From contig JANXQX010000091.1 of NCBI GenBank assembly GCA_025353305.1, forward strand, positions 1-28,108: a stretch of DNA of 28,108 bases. Reading direction: 5' to 3'. Positions 16,234 through 23,588 of the stretch are shown piece by piece. How positions within the stretch are numbered: the stretch's first letter is position 1; the number at the start of each line of letters is the position of its first letter. The DNA is from Holophagaceae bacterium. Its GTDB lineage: Bacteria; Acidobacteriota; Holophagae; Holophagales; Holophagaceae. Position numbers and translations under genes: made by a program. Under the pieces are notes generated by a model. It was not told the origin of the DNA. It did no database searches and saw only the letters and a program-made list of their open reading frames with translations.

Positions 16234-16560
16234 TTAGCGCTTCCAGAACACGATGGCCAGAGCCACAACGACGAGGGTGATCAGCACCACGAGCCGCCAA
16301 AGCGTGGGGGGGGTGTCCTGGATATCCAACGTCTGCGCGGCCGGATCGTTGAGCGCAGCGCGGGTAAGATCATCGTCCGGCGTATCGCTCGGCGTGTTTG
16401 GGGCCGGGAAAAGCGGCTCTTCAACTTGGCCGAAGATGATCCGATGAAAGCTGTCCTGTGGGTGGACCTCCAGGATCTCGGGGGCCTCCTGGTCGGCTTC
16501 GGGCGCTTTTTGTGGGCCTGTTTCAGGATTGGTCTCGGGATTATTCAGCTCATTGGGCAA
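16234..16560 (-). CDS. Small C-tail-anchored membrane protein, function unknown
   Basis: This encodes 108 residues. The first 85 are soluble, acidic and rich in Pro, Glu, Asp and Asn, probably unstructured. They are followed by one transmembrane helix (WRLVVLITLVVVALAIVFW) and a final Lys-Arg. That layout suggests a tail-anchored protein with its bulk in the cytoplasm. The start is TTG at 16560, inside the end of gatB in another frame; no ATG is available in frame. A strong GGAGG 6 bases before this TTG supports it. A run of eight C in the coding strand (16306-16313) sits just before the membrane helix. I recognise no family. Confidence 0.65.
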   Translation of the reverse strand: MPNELNNPETNPETGPQKAPEADQEAPEILEVHPQDSFHRIIFGQVEEPLFPAPNTPSDTPDDDLTRAALNDPAAQTLDIQDTPPTLWRLVVLITLVVVALAIVFWKR

Positions 16561-18004
16561 AGGCGGCCTCCAGAATTTCGTTAACCAGCTGTGGGTTGAC
16601 TTTGCCTTTGCCGGCCTTCATGACCTGGCCAACAAAAAAGCCTTTCACCTTTTCGTTCCCGGCCATCAACTGGGCCAGTTGTTCAGGATGGGCCCTGATC
16701 ACACCGTGCACCAGCATCTCGATGGCCTCCCGGTCTGAAACCTGGGCCAACCCGTGTTTTTCAACAATCTCCCGTGCCGTTCCTTCGCCCATCAATAATT
16801 CCGGGAAAACGGCTTCTTTGGCCGTGTTCAGATTGATGGTCTTGGCCTCCACGAGCAGGATGAGCTCCGCCAATTGCGCCGCTGCCAGGCTCAACGTCTC
16901 GATTTCCCGGCCCGTGCCGTTGAGTGTACGGCTCACTTCTCCCAGCATCCAGTTCGCGGCCTGCTTGCCGTTGGACGCTTTCGCCACGGCCTCGAAATAG
17001 TCAGCAAAGGCGATGCTTTGGAGCAGCATCCCGGCCTCGTAACCCGTAAGGTTGTAGTCGAGTATGAAACGGTCCCGACGTGCTTCCGGCAGCTCCGGCA
17101 GCGTTGTTTTCACGGCCGCTATTTCATCCTCGGCTATGGTCAGCATCGGAAGGTCCGGTTCCGGGAAGAAGCGATAGTCCATTGCAGCTTCTTTTGACCG
17201 TTGGGGTTTCGTCTCGCCTTTAACGGCATCCCACCCCCTGGTCTCCTGTGCGAAGGTCTCGCCTTTTTCAAGCAGTGCGATAAGGCGGGAGGCTTCGAAC
17301 TCGATGGCCAGTTTCACATTGCGGAAAGAGTTGAGATTTTTTACTTCCACGCGGGTCCCAAAATTGCCGTCGCCCACGCGCCGCACGCTCACGTTCGCAT
17401 CACAGCGGAAGGAGCCTTCCTCCATGTTCCCGTCACAGATGCCCAGGAATACAACGAGCCGGTGCATGGCCTTCAGGTAGTCGGAGGCCTCGTTTGCGGA
17501 TCGCAAATCCGGCCCGCCTACGATCTCCAGCAAGGGCACGCCCGCTCGATTCAAGTCAACGTACGTGGCCTTATCCGACAATTCGTGACTGCTCTTGCCC
17601 GCGTCCTCTTCCAGGTGCGCACGCTCGATTCGGATTCTCACAGAATCCGCGCTTCCCCGGACGGCGGGATCGCCCGGGATCGCGATGTGGCCCTCCTCGA
17701 CCACGGCCCTGGGTCCCTGGGTGATCTGGTAGCCTTTGGGGAGATCCGGGTAGAAGTACTGCTTGCGATAGAAAACGGATTCGGGCTGGATGCGTGCCCC
17801 AAGGGCCAGGCCCAGCGCCAGGGCCATGCGCACGGCTTCTTTGTTGAGAACCGGCAGCGCCCCCGGCAAACCCAGGCAGACCGGGCAGGTGTGGGTGTTC
17901 GGCTTTCCGCCGTACCCATTGCGGCAAGCGCAAAACATTTTGGACTTGGTCAACAACTGGACGTGGATCTCCAAACCGATGACCGCTTCAAAACCGGGCT
18001 TCAT
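16550..18004 (-). CDS. gatB: Asp-tRNA(Asn)/Glu-tRNA(Gln) amidotransferase subunit B
   Basis: This encodes 484 residues, normal for GatB. The start (EAVIGLEIHVQLLTKSKMFC) and the zinc-type cysteines (CAC, then CPVC) open the catalytic cradle; YRKQYFYPDLPKGYQIT, EDAGKSSH, DLNRAGVPLLEIV and MDYRFFPEPDLP are further GatB marks. The C-terminal helical YqeY-like domain (about 330-484) contacts the tRNA. GatCAB amidates misacylated Glu-tRNA(Gln) or Asp-tRNA(Asn), using ammonia made by GatA. gatA and gatC are not in this window. GGAG lies 6 bases before the ATG. Its 3' end overlaps the small membrane protein start by 11 bp, and mnmE is 57 bp upstream. Confidence 0.97.
   Translation of the reverse strand: MKPGFEAVIGLEIHVQLLTKSKMFCACRNGYGGKPNTHTCPVCLGLPGALPVLNKEAVRMALALGLALGARIQPESVFYRKQYFYPDLPKGYQITQGPRAVVEEGHIAIPGDPAVRGSADSVRIRIERAHLEEDAGKSSHELSDKATYVDLNRAGVPLLEIVGGPDLRSANEASDYLKAMHRLVVFLGICDGNMEEGSFRCDANVSVRRVGDGNFGTRVEVKNLNSFRNVKLAIEFEASRLIALLEKGETFAQETRGWDAVKGETKPQRSKEAAMDYRFFPEPDLPMLTIAEDEIAAVKTTLPELPEARRDRFILDYNLTGYEAGMLLQSIAFADYFEAVAKASNGKQAANWMLGEVSRTLNGTGREIETLSLAAAQLAELILLVEAKTINLNTAKEAVFPELLMGEGTAREIVEKHGLAQVSDREAIEMLVHGVIRAHPEQLAQLMAGNEKVKGFFVGQVMKAGKGKVNPQLVNEILEAAFAQ
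16567..16571 (-). promoter_or_regulatory. Ribosome site inside gatB for the small membrane protein
   Basis: On the minus strand GGAGG is followed by CCGCCT and then the TTG start at 16560. It lies within the last codons of gatB, pointing to coupled translation and supporting a non-ATG start. Confidence 0.6.
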
Positions 18005-18061
18005 GGATCACTCCGAAATCAAAGTATGCGCCCGAAGCTGTTCGTAAGGGTTTCGGGGGGT

Positions 18062-19366
18062 TCACTTCCCCAAACAAAACCCGCCGAAAACGTGATCCAG
18101 GGCTGATTCCGCCCGGTCCTCGCCCGTGAGCGCAGCAAGAAGCCCCCACATGCCCTGCAGGGTGGACGCCACCAATTCGGGTGGGCAACCGGGCTCCAAC
18201 TGAAAGAGAGGCTCCACTTGTGCAACCAGTTCATCTAAAAGCTCCCGCTGTCGTCCGGTTGCCAAAGCACCCAGGCAGGCATCCGGGCTGAGATCACCAA
18301 GGAAGCGGGTTTCCAGTGCTGCTTGCAACCCCGCCAGATCACCGCTGATGGCCGAAATGACGACGCCCTCCGGCTTCCGTGGGGTCAGATCTCCCATGGT
18401 GCGCACCTGGAGCACCTTGCCCTCGAAAGGTGCAAGCCGGGCCAGGATGATCGCATCAGCCTCGGCATCACTGGCGGGGACGAGATGCAGCACCAGGTCC
18501 GCCTGCTCCAACACGGCATGCACCCGGTCCACGCCCAGGCGCTCCACGTGTTCCTTGGTTTCCCGCAGGCCCGCTGTATCGAAAAGGGCAAGGGGCAGGC
18601 CCGCCCATTCGGTTCGTATCTCCAGCACGTCGCGCGTGGTGCCCGGGATCTCGGTAACGATGGCGCGGTCCTCCCCGGCCATGGCATTGAAGAGCGTGCT
18701 CTTGCCGGCATTGGGCCGACCCACAAGGGCAACCTTGATGCCATCCCTCAGCCAGCGGGCAGCCCCTGCGCGTTGCTGTTCCACATGGAACACTGCTAAT
18801 AGGTCAATCATTACAGTTTTTAGCTCATATAGATTAAGCGTGATGCCCTCTTCTTCTCCATAGTCCACGGCGGCTTCGGCCCGGGCCATCCAGGGGGTGA
18901 TTCGGGCCTTGGTTTCGACAATCCAGGCCGGAATTGCACCTTGACGCCCTTGGGCCTGCCGAATTTGTTGGTCTGTGGTGGCGCCGATGAGGTCACGCAG
19001 GGCCTCTGTCTCGAGAAGGCCCTGCTTGCCGTTGACCAGGGCGCGGCGCGTGAACTCCCCGGGTTCAGCCAGACGAATCCCCAGCTTTCCCAGGTGGTCC
19101 AGGAAACGACGCACCAAAAGCGGGTTCCCGTGGAGTTGGAACTCAGCCACATCCTCCCCGGTGTAGCTCGCCGGGGCGGGGAAGTGGATCACCAGGGCCT
19201 GTTCGCGATAGCCGCCCCAGATCAGGTGGCAAAGCGTTGCAAGGCGAGCGGGCGGCAGTTTCACAAGGGGGGCGAGTATCGTGGCCAGGGCTTCCCCGGA
19301 GACCCTTACTACGGCCACCGCACTGGGAAACAGTGGTGTGGCGGGTGCGCAAATGGGTTGGGGCAT
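18062..19366 (-). CDS. mnmE: tRNA uridine-34 modification GTPase MnmE (TrmE)
   Basis: This encodes 434 residues: an N-terminal formyl-tetrahydrofolate domain (about 1-115, ICAPATPLFPSAVAVVRVSG), a helical domain with the G domain inserted (about 200-350), and the C-terminal CLGK whose Cys matches the family Cys-x-Gly-Lys end. With MnmG it installs the 5-carboxymethylaminomethyl group on U34 of some tRNAs. G1 is GRPNAGKST, G2 IPGTTRD and G3 DTAG. The G4 position (323-326) reads TMGD where NKxD or TKxD is expected, so the Lys that packs on guanine is missing. The start overlaps the jag stop (TGATG). A parS-like palindrome lies within the coding region at 18777-18792. Confidence 0.96.
   Translation of the reverse strand: MPQPICAPATPLFPSAVAVVRVSGEALATILAPLVKLPPARLATLCHLIWGGYREQALVIHFPAPASYTGEDVAEFQLHGNPLLVRRFLDHLGKLGIRLAEPGEFTRRALVNGKQGLLETEALRDLIGATTDQQIRQAQGRQGAIPAWIVETKARITPWMARAEAAVDYGEEEGITLNLYELKTVMIDLLAVFHVEQQRAGAARWLRDGIKVALVGRPNAGKSTLFNAMAGEDRAIVTEIPGTTRDVLEIRTEWAGLPLALFDTAGLRETKEHVERLGVDRVHAVLEQADLVLHLVPASDAEADAIILARLAPFEGKVLQVRTMGDLTPRKPEGVVISAISGDLAGLQAALETRFLGDLSPDACLGALATGRQRELLDELVAQVEPLFQLEPGCPPELVASTLQGMWGLLAALTGEDRAESALDHVFGGFCLGK
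18777..18792. promoter_or_regulatory. parS-like centromere site 2, inside mnmE
   Basis: TGTTCCACATGGAACA is one base away from the perfect 16 bp palindrome TGTTCCACGTGGAACA. It is coding on the minus strand, where it covers the residues FHVEQ of MnmE. The site sits about 5 kb from the dnaA-dnaN gap. Confidence 0.65.
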
Positions 19367-19833
19367 CAGGCGCTTCGAAATACCTTCAGCGTCTTGATAT
19401 GGCCGATGCCCTCGCTCTCGGTGCTAAGGCCCGGCACCTGGGAGATGGTCAGGTGGACCCAGCGTCGCTCCCGTGGCGTGAGGCCCGAAAGCGAGAAACT
19501 GCCCGTTTCCTTAGCCTTGTCGGCGGCGAAGGCGGCCATGGCCTTGAGTTCCTGCATGCGAAAGAGCCGTGTTCCATGTGGGTCTAGATACGCGAGCCTG
19601 GCGTCCTCCCGCTCCCCCTGGGCCTCGTGAATCAGGAATTGCAGCGCATCAATCGCGGCGCCCTTGTTGGCCGCCAGCCACGCGGCGTCCTCACCCTTGA
19701 CGAGCACGCGGTTGGGGAAAAGGGCTTCATCGCCCGATGGCGCAAAGGCCGCCTCCACCTTGAGCCCCAGTTGCCCGGCCCAGTGGACCACCTTTTCGGG
19801 AACGGTTTCGAGCGTGATAGATGGTTTACGCAT
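19366..19833 (-). CDS. jag: KH-R3H RNA-binding protein (Jag/KhpB type, short form)
   Basis: This encodes 155 residues from ATG 19833, chosen because AGGAG lies 5 bases upstream; the longer frame to 19932 runs into yidC. It has a KH-like domain (about 45-90, AAWLAANKGAAIDALQFLI) and a C-terminal R3H domain (TPRERRWVHLTI). The place between yidC and mnmE is the classic position of Jag/KhpB, an RNA-binding protein linked to cell-envelope growth in Firmicutes. Two differences stand out: the usual N-terminal Jag domain is missing, and the KH GxxG loop reads ANKG, with its first Gly changed to Ala, which may weaken RNA contact. The stop overlaps the mnmE start. Confidence 0.85.
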   Translation of the reverse strand: MRKPSITLETVPEKVVHWAGQLGLKVEAAFAPSGDEALFPNRVLVKGEDAAWLAANKGAAIDALQFLIHEAQGEREDARLAYLDPHGTRLFRMQELKAMAAFAADKAKETGSFSLSGLTPRERRWVHLTISQVPGLSTESEGIGHIKTLKVFRSA

Positions 19834-19841
19834 GAACGCTC

Positions 19842-21437
19842 CTAGACCGTGATTTCCTGGCCCACATAATTGCGCCTTAACCACCAGGTCTGGGCCAATC
19901 CCACAATGTTGAACACGAAGTAATATAGGCAAAGCCCCGAAGGCATCGAGATGAAGAAAAAAGTCATCATCGCGGGCATCAGGAACAACATCATTTTCCG
20001 CTGGGCAGGATCCCCGACCGCAGGCGTCACGGCTTGCTGCGCCAACATCGACAAGCCCAGCAGCACCGGCAAGACATAGTGGGGGTCCTTGGCGGAGAGG
20101 TCCGAGATCCAGCCCAGCCAGGGGGCGTGGCGCAGCTCAAAGACCGCGTTCAACATGGACCACAGCGCGAAGAAGACCGGCATTTGCACGATCGCGGGCA
20201 GGCACCCGCCCATGGGGTTGTGGTTGTTCTTTTTGTAGAGCGCCATCAGCTCTTTCTGCATCTCTGCTTTCTTGGTCATGTCCCCGCCGAACTTCTCGTA
20301 CTTTGCCTGGAGGGCCTTCTGGTGCGGCTCGAAGTCCTTCATGCGGAGCATGTTCACGGTGCTCTTGGTGTTCAGTGGCCAGAGCAATAGCCTTAGCAGC
20401 AGCGTAAAGAGGATGATCGCCCAGCCCCAATTGGGCACGAAGCGATGGATCCAAAATAGCACCAGGAAGAAGACCTTGGCGACGGCGCCGAAGAACCCGA
20501 AATCCACGACTTGGGAGAACGGTGCTCCGAACGCCGTCAGCTGGCTGGTTTCTTTGGGTCCCAAATAGAGGCGGGCGGTAAGATTCCCGTTCTTGTCCGG
20601 GGCCAAGTGATAGCCCCGATCATCGCGTTCGGTAACGTGGGGGCTCACATCCCAAAGGGCGGCAAAATAGTGCGTGCGCTGCGCGGTACTGCCCTTGTCG
20701 AGTCCGGCGTCCATGCCCAAAAGGCTTGCGGCCGGGGGCATCTCTTTGCGTTTGAATCCGAGAAAACTGAAGAATGGGTCCTTTAGCACATCGGCCCAGG
20801 CCACCGCGGTGATTTCCTTGTCCTTAAGTGTGAACACCCTGCCCAGGGCTTGGGCTTCTTTATCGTTTGCGGGCCGATGGATGAGATCCAGGTGCGTACC
20901 GCGACGGGTGGTCCAGCCGACCTCTATGGCGTAGCCATTATCTGGAATGGCATAGACAAGGTGGTCCCCTTCCGCATTCTGGAAATGGACCTTCAGTCCG
21001 TTAGGGGTGCGCTCCTCGGTTGCTTCCTGAAACCGTGTGTGGAGTGCGCCGCCGATGCCCGGAAAGGCTTTGGAAATTTCCTCCCCCTTCTCGTTCTTCT
21101 CGGCCTCGTTGAAAAACTTGGTGCCGTCGTTCCAGGTGGCCTGCACCAAAGCCCCATCTTCAATGCGCCAGGTCATGTTTAGTTGGGGTGTTTTGACCGT
21201 GTGGGTGGCTGCATTAGGGGTTGCGGGTGTGGCTTGTGCGGGTGCGGGGGCCATTTGCGCCTCGGGCTTGCCGGTAACTGGGGTCGCTTGTTGCCGCGCC
21301 GGGGCGGACGCGGTCACCGCCCCGGCCACTGTGGTCGCCAAGGGTTTGGCGGGATAGAGCATTCCGACCAGGAAGCTGTAGCCCAACAACAGGCCCATGC
21401 TCAGTACTACAAAAATCACCAGATTTCGATTTTTCAT
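19842..21437 (-). CDS. yidC: Membrane protein insertase YidC
   Basis: This encodes 531 residues. It has an N-terminal membrane helix (NLVIFVVLSMGLLLGYSFLVG), a linker rich in Ala, Pro and Thr, a large periplasmic beta domain (about 80-310, typical of Gram-negative YidC), then the conserved insertase core. Core marks are LLLRLLLWPLN with the Arg of the hydrophilic groove, a coiled cytoplasmic hairpin rich in Lys and Glu, NPMGGCLPAIVQMPVFFALW, and later helices ending WWLRRNYV. YidC inserts membrane proteins alone or with SecYEG. The start is 6 bp past the rnpA stop; yidD, often found between the two, is absent. The ribosome site before the ATG is weak, so translation is probably coupled to rnpA. 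Confidence 0.97.
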   Translation of the reverse strand: MKNRNLVIFVVLSMGLLLGYSFLVGMLYPAKPLATTVAGAVTASAPARQQATPVTGKPEAQMAPAPAQATPATPNAATHTVKTPQLNMTWRIEDGALVQATWNDGTKFFNEAEKNEKGEEISKAFPGIGGALHTRFQEATEERTPNGLKVHFQNAEGDHLVYAIPDNGYAIEVGWTTRRGTHLDLIHRPANDKEAQALGRVFTLKDKEITAVAWADVLKDPFFSFLGFKRKEMPPAASLLGMDAGLDKGSTAQRTHYFAALWDVSPHVTERDDRGYHLAPDKNGNLTARLYLGPKETSQLTAFGAPFSQVVDFGFFGAVAKVFFLVLFWIHRFVPNWGWAIILFTLLLRLLLWPLNTKSTVNMLRMKDFEPHQKALQAKYEKFGGDMTKKAEMQKELMALYKKNNHNPMGGCLPAIVQMPVFFALWSMLNAVFELRHAPWLGWISDLSAKDPHYVLPVLLGLSMLAQQAVTPAVGDPAQRKMMLFLMPAMMTFFFISMPSGLCLYYFVFNIVGLAQTWWLRRNYVGQEITV

Positions 21438-21443
21438 GAGGGT

Positions 21444-21848
21444 TTATCCCAAACGTGAAAGGGCCAGCCTGAGCTGGCCTTCGATGACAGCGTAGTCCAC
21501 TCGGCAACCACAGGAAGATCCTTTGGTTGGACGAACCCAGATGACCCAGGCGGATAGGTCCAGCGCCGGGTTTGCCCGCAACAACCCCAGGAGGGCCATG
21601 CGTGTACGCCGTTTGAAACGATTGCGCTCAACCGCTTTTCCGGTGCGCCGGGGAGCGTGGACGAGGAGGGACGGAAACGCCGATAGCGCTGAAACGGGGG
21701 CGTGCAAACGCCAAGCCCTGACGTCCAGTGTGTTTGAGCTCCCTGGCTCCCTGGGCGCGGTTGCCGCGTGTAGTGGCCGCGCGGCTGCTGGGGCTGGCAG
21801 CACATGGTCCGAGTGGCGGACAACACGGAAGCGCTGGGCGATGTGCAT
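21444..21848 (-). CDS. rnpA: Ribonuclease P protein component
   Basis: This encodes 134 residues. The signature is TGKAVERNRFKRRTR, matching the RnpA RNR motif that contacts the RNase P RNA, followed by a helix and the VIWVRP strand. The N-terminal FRVVRHSDHV corresponds to the usual start of the fold, but an insertion of about 30 residues rich in Ala, Pro and Arg follows it, making the protein longer and more divergent than the common 110-120. With the catalytic RNA it trims 5' leaders from tRNA precursors. It lies 19 bp after rpmH and 6 bp before yidC. Upstream in frame there is a stop inside rpmH with no other start codon in between, so ATG 21848 is well supported. Confidence 0.88.
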   Translation of the reverse strand: MHIAQRFRVVRHSDHVLPAPAAARPLHAATAPREPGSSNTLDVRAWRLHAPVSALSAFPSLLVHAPRRTGKAVERNRFKRRTRMALLGLLRANPALDLSAWVIWVRPTKGSSCGCRVDYAVIEGQLRLALSRLG

Positions 21849-21867
21849 GCCGCCTGCGTGGGCGCGA

Positions 21868-22002
21868 TTAAAGGGCGAGGACGTGGCGGCCCTTCGCCCG
21901 ACGGCGTTTCAACACCATGCGGCCGTTCTTTGTCTTCATGCGGGACAAGAAGCCGTGGGTCTTCGCACGGCGTCGGTTGTTCGGCTGAAAAGTGCGCTTC
22001 AT
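21868..22002 (-). CDS. rpmH: Ribosomal protein bL34
   Basis: This encodes 44 residues. It begins [18 protein letters not shown] and continues with [20 protein letters not shown], the standard highly basic bL34 sequence at the standard length. It is a late-assembling protein of the large ribosomal subunit. AAGG lies about 8 bases before the ATG. It is the first gene of the leftward block and diverges from dnaA across 203 bp, the classic rpmH-dnaA arrangement at many bacterial origins. Confidence 0.97.
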   Translation of the reverse strand: MKRTFQPNNRRRAKTHGFLSRMKTKNGRMVLKRRRAKGRHVLAL

Positions 22003-22205
22003 AATCCACCCTTATGGCTCACGACCCAGACAGGGCCATGGGCGAACCTTCGAGTCTATTGGGAAACCAGGTATTTCTCAATGAGTTTTTCGCTGTAATT
22101 AGGGCGGTGTTAGAGTATCCACGCCGCTCTATGCTTCTTTTGGCCTGCAAGGGCCGCCCCGTCGCCTCGCGGTGGGGTGAGGGCGCGCTTTCCTGTCGGT
22201 GAGTC
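22003..22205. other. rpmH-dnaA intergenic region, possible part of the origin
   Basis: This 203 bp gap holds the predicted rpmH promoter, a locally AT-rich stretch around 22070-22115, and two DnaA-box-like words, GTATCCACG (22115-22123, 7 of 9) and TAATCCACC (22002-22010, 7 of 9, next to the rpmH start). No box matches TTATCCACA at 8 or 9 positions. No convincing promoter for dnaA could be picked out on the plus strand, although TAGAGT at 22111 could serve as a -10. Origins in many bacteria lie in this gap or after dnaA. Confidence 0.45.
22053..22081 (-). promoter_or_regulatory. Predicted sigma-70-type promoter for rpmH-rnpA-yidC
   Basis: On the minus strand TTGAGA (22076-22081, five of six bases of the -35 consensus) is followed after 17 bases by TAGACT (22053-22058, four of six of the -10). 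It would start RNA about 45 bases before the rpmH ATG. No other promoter of this quality was seen before rpmH. Confidence 0.5.
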
Positions 22206-23588
22206 ATGGTTTCCAACCAGCACGAGTCCTTGTGGGAGGCCCTCTGTTCAGGGCTTCGGGAACGCCTTTCGTCCGCCAGCTTTCAAGAGTGGGTCGAACC
22301 CTGCGTCCCCCAGCGCCTTGAGGGCGATGTGCTCTGGGTCCAGGTGCCCAATCCCTCAAACAGAATCTGGATTGAACAACAATTGGCCGAAGAATTTCAC
22401 GATGCATTGGGTCAGGCCGGGCTTTCCCGCCTCAGGCTCCTGTTCACCGTGTCGGCCAGCGCCAAGAAGGCCGCCTCGGCCAAATCCGGGGACAGCTCGC
22501 CGGTTGGCGGGCACTCGGCGAATGACGCGCCGTCGCCCTTTCCCCCGCTTTTCCATCGGTACACCCTGGACCGTTTTGTGGTTGGACCCGGGAACCAGCT
22601 GGCGTTTTCTGCCGCAAAGGCCGTGGTGGACAACCACGGAAAGGCCAATGCGTCCTTCAACATGAATCCGCTCTTTCTCTACGGCGCGGCGGGCCTCGGC
22701 AAGACCCACCTCATGATCGGCATAGGACAGGCCCTGCGCATACGTCACCCCCACCTGGCCATTGCTTATTTAAAGGTGGACGTGTTCTTTCACGAAGTGA
22801 CCTCGGCCATCAAGAATCGCAACACGGAACCGCTGCGCAGGAAATATCAGATGAACGATGTTCTTCTCCTGGACGACGTCCAAACCCTTCGGAGCATGGA
22901 GCGCACCCAGGAAGAGGTGTTTTACATCCTGGAATACCTGCTCCAGCACGGGAAACAGATCGTTATCACTTCTGACAACGCACCACAAAAGCTGGAGGGC
23001 CTCCATGAGCGGCTGATAACCCGTTGCAAGTGGGGGCTTACCGCAGATATCCAGCCCCCGGATTTTGAGACCCGAATCGCCATCCTGAAAAAAAAGCTTG
23101 AAGAGGATTTCTTCAAGGATTTCCCCAGTGTCCCAGAAGACGTGTTGGCCTTCATCGCCCATAAAGCCAAGGGCAGCGTTCGCGATCTTGAGGGCCTTCT
23201 GAATCGGGTCATATTCCAGAGCGATTTCTTGCGGGTTGCCCCGAATCTTGAGGTAGCGATGAGCGCCTTCCAGGGACAGAGCGGCCAAGAGCCCGGGGCG
23301 GCCGTGCCCCTGGAAAGGGTTTATAGAATGACGGCCGAGACCTTCAACCTTTCCTTTGCGGATTTAATGAGGAAAAAGTCGCGACAGCACACGGTCTTGA
23401 TTCCAAGGCAGGTGGCAATGTATCTCGCCCGCGAGCTTACGGCGGCCTCTTTCGCCGATATAGGGCGTTCCTTTAACAACATGCACCACAGCACCGTGAT
23501 GAACGCCATCGAATCGGTCAAACAACGCATGGGGAAAGACCCTGATTTCCACAAGGCCGTCCACTCATTGCTGAACAGCATTCATTGA
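22206..23588 (+). CDS. dnaA: Chromosomal replication initiator DnaA
   Basis: This encodes 460 residues. Domain I (about 1-85) begins LWEALCSGLRERLSSASFQEW; domain II is a short Ser/Ala linker. The AAA+ domain III has Walker A GAAGLGKT (160-167), Walker B LLLDDVQ (Asp223, Asp224), sensor I VITSDN and the arginine-finger region HERLITRC. Domain IV holds RQVAMYLARELTAASFADIGRSF, then NNMHHSTV (424-431). In E. coli the same loop is GGRDHTTV, whose Asp433 and His434 read the DnaA box; here Asp is replaced by His427 and the preceding Arg by Met426. DnaA melts the origin and loads helicase. Start ATG 22206 follows GGTGAG closely. Gene order rpmH/dnaA/dnaN confirms identity. Confidence 0.97.
   Translation: MVSNQHESLWEALCSGLRERLSSASFQEWVEPCVPQRLEGDVLWVQVPNPSNRIWIEQQLAEEFHDALGQAGLSRLRLLFTVSASAKKAASAKSGDSSPVGGHSANDAPSPFPPLFHRYTLDRFVVGPGNQLAFSAAKAVVDNHGKANASFNMNPLFLYGAAGLGKTHLMIGIGQALRIRHPHLAIAYLKVDVFFHEVTSAIKNRNTEPLRRKYQMNDVLLLDDVQTLRSMERTQEEVFYILEYLLQHGKQIVITSDNAPQKLEGLHERLITRCKWGLTADIQPPDFETRIAILKKKLEEDFFKDFPSVPEDVLAFIAHKAKGSVRDLEGLLNRVIFQSDFLRVAPNLEVAMSAFQGQSGQEPGAAVPLERVYRMTAETFNLSFADLMRKKSRQHTVLIPRQVAMYLARELTAASFADIGRSFNNMHHSTVMNAIESVKQRMGKDPDFHKAVHSLLNSIH

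Noticed and set aside
19570..19585. parS-like match inside jag
   Set aside because: 11 of 14 core matches with a broken right arm; at chance level.
21434..22009. Frame overlapping all of rpmH and rnpA, recalling the Thermus rnpA-rpmH overlap
   Set aside because: The real rnpA is in another frame. That frame has a stop inside rpmH and no start codon before ATG 21848, so the Thermus-type nested arrangement does not apply.
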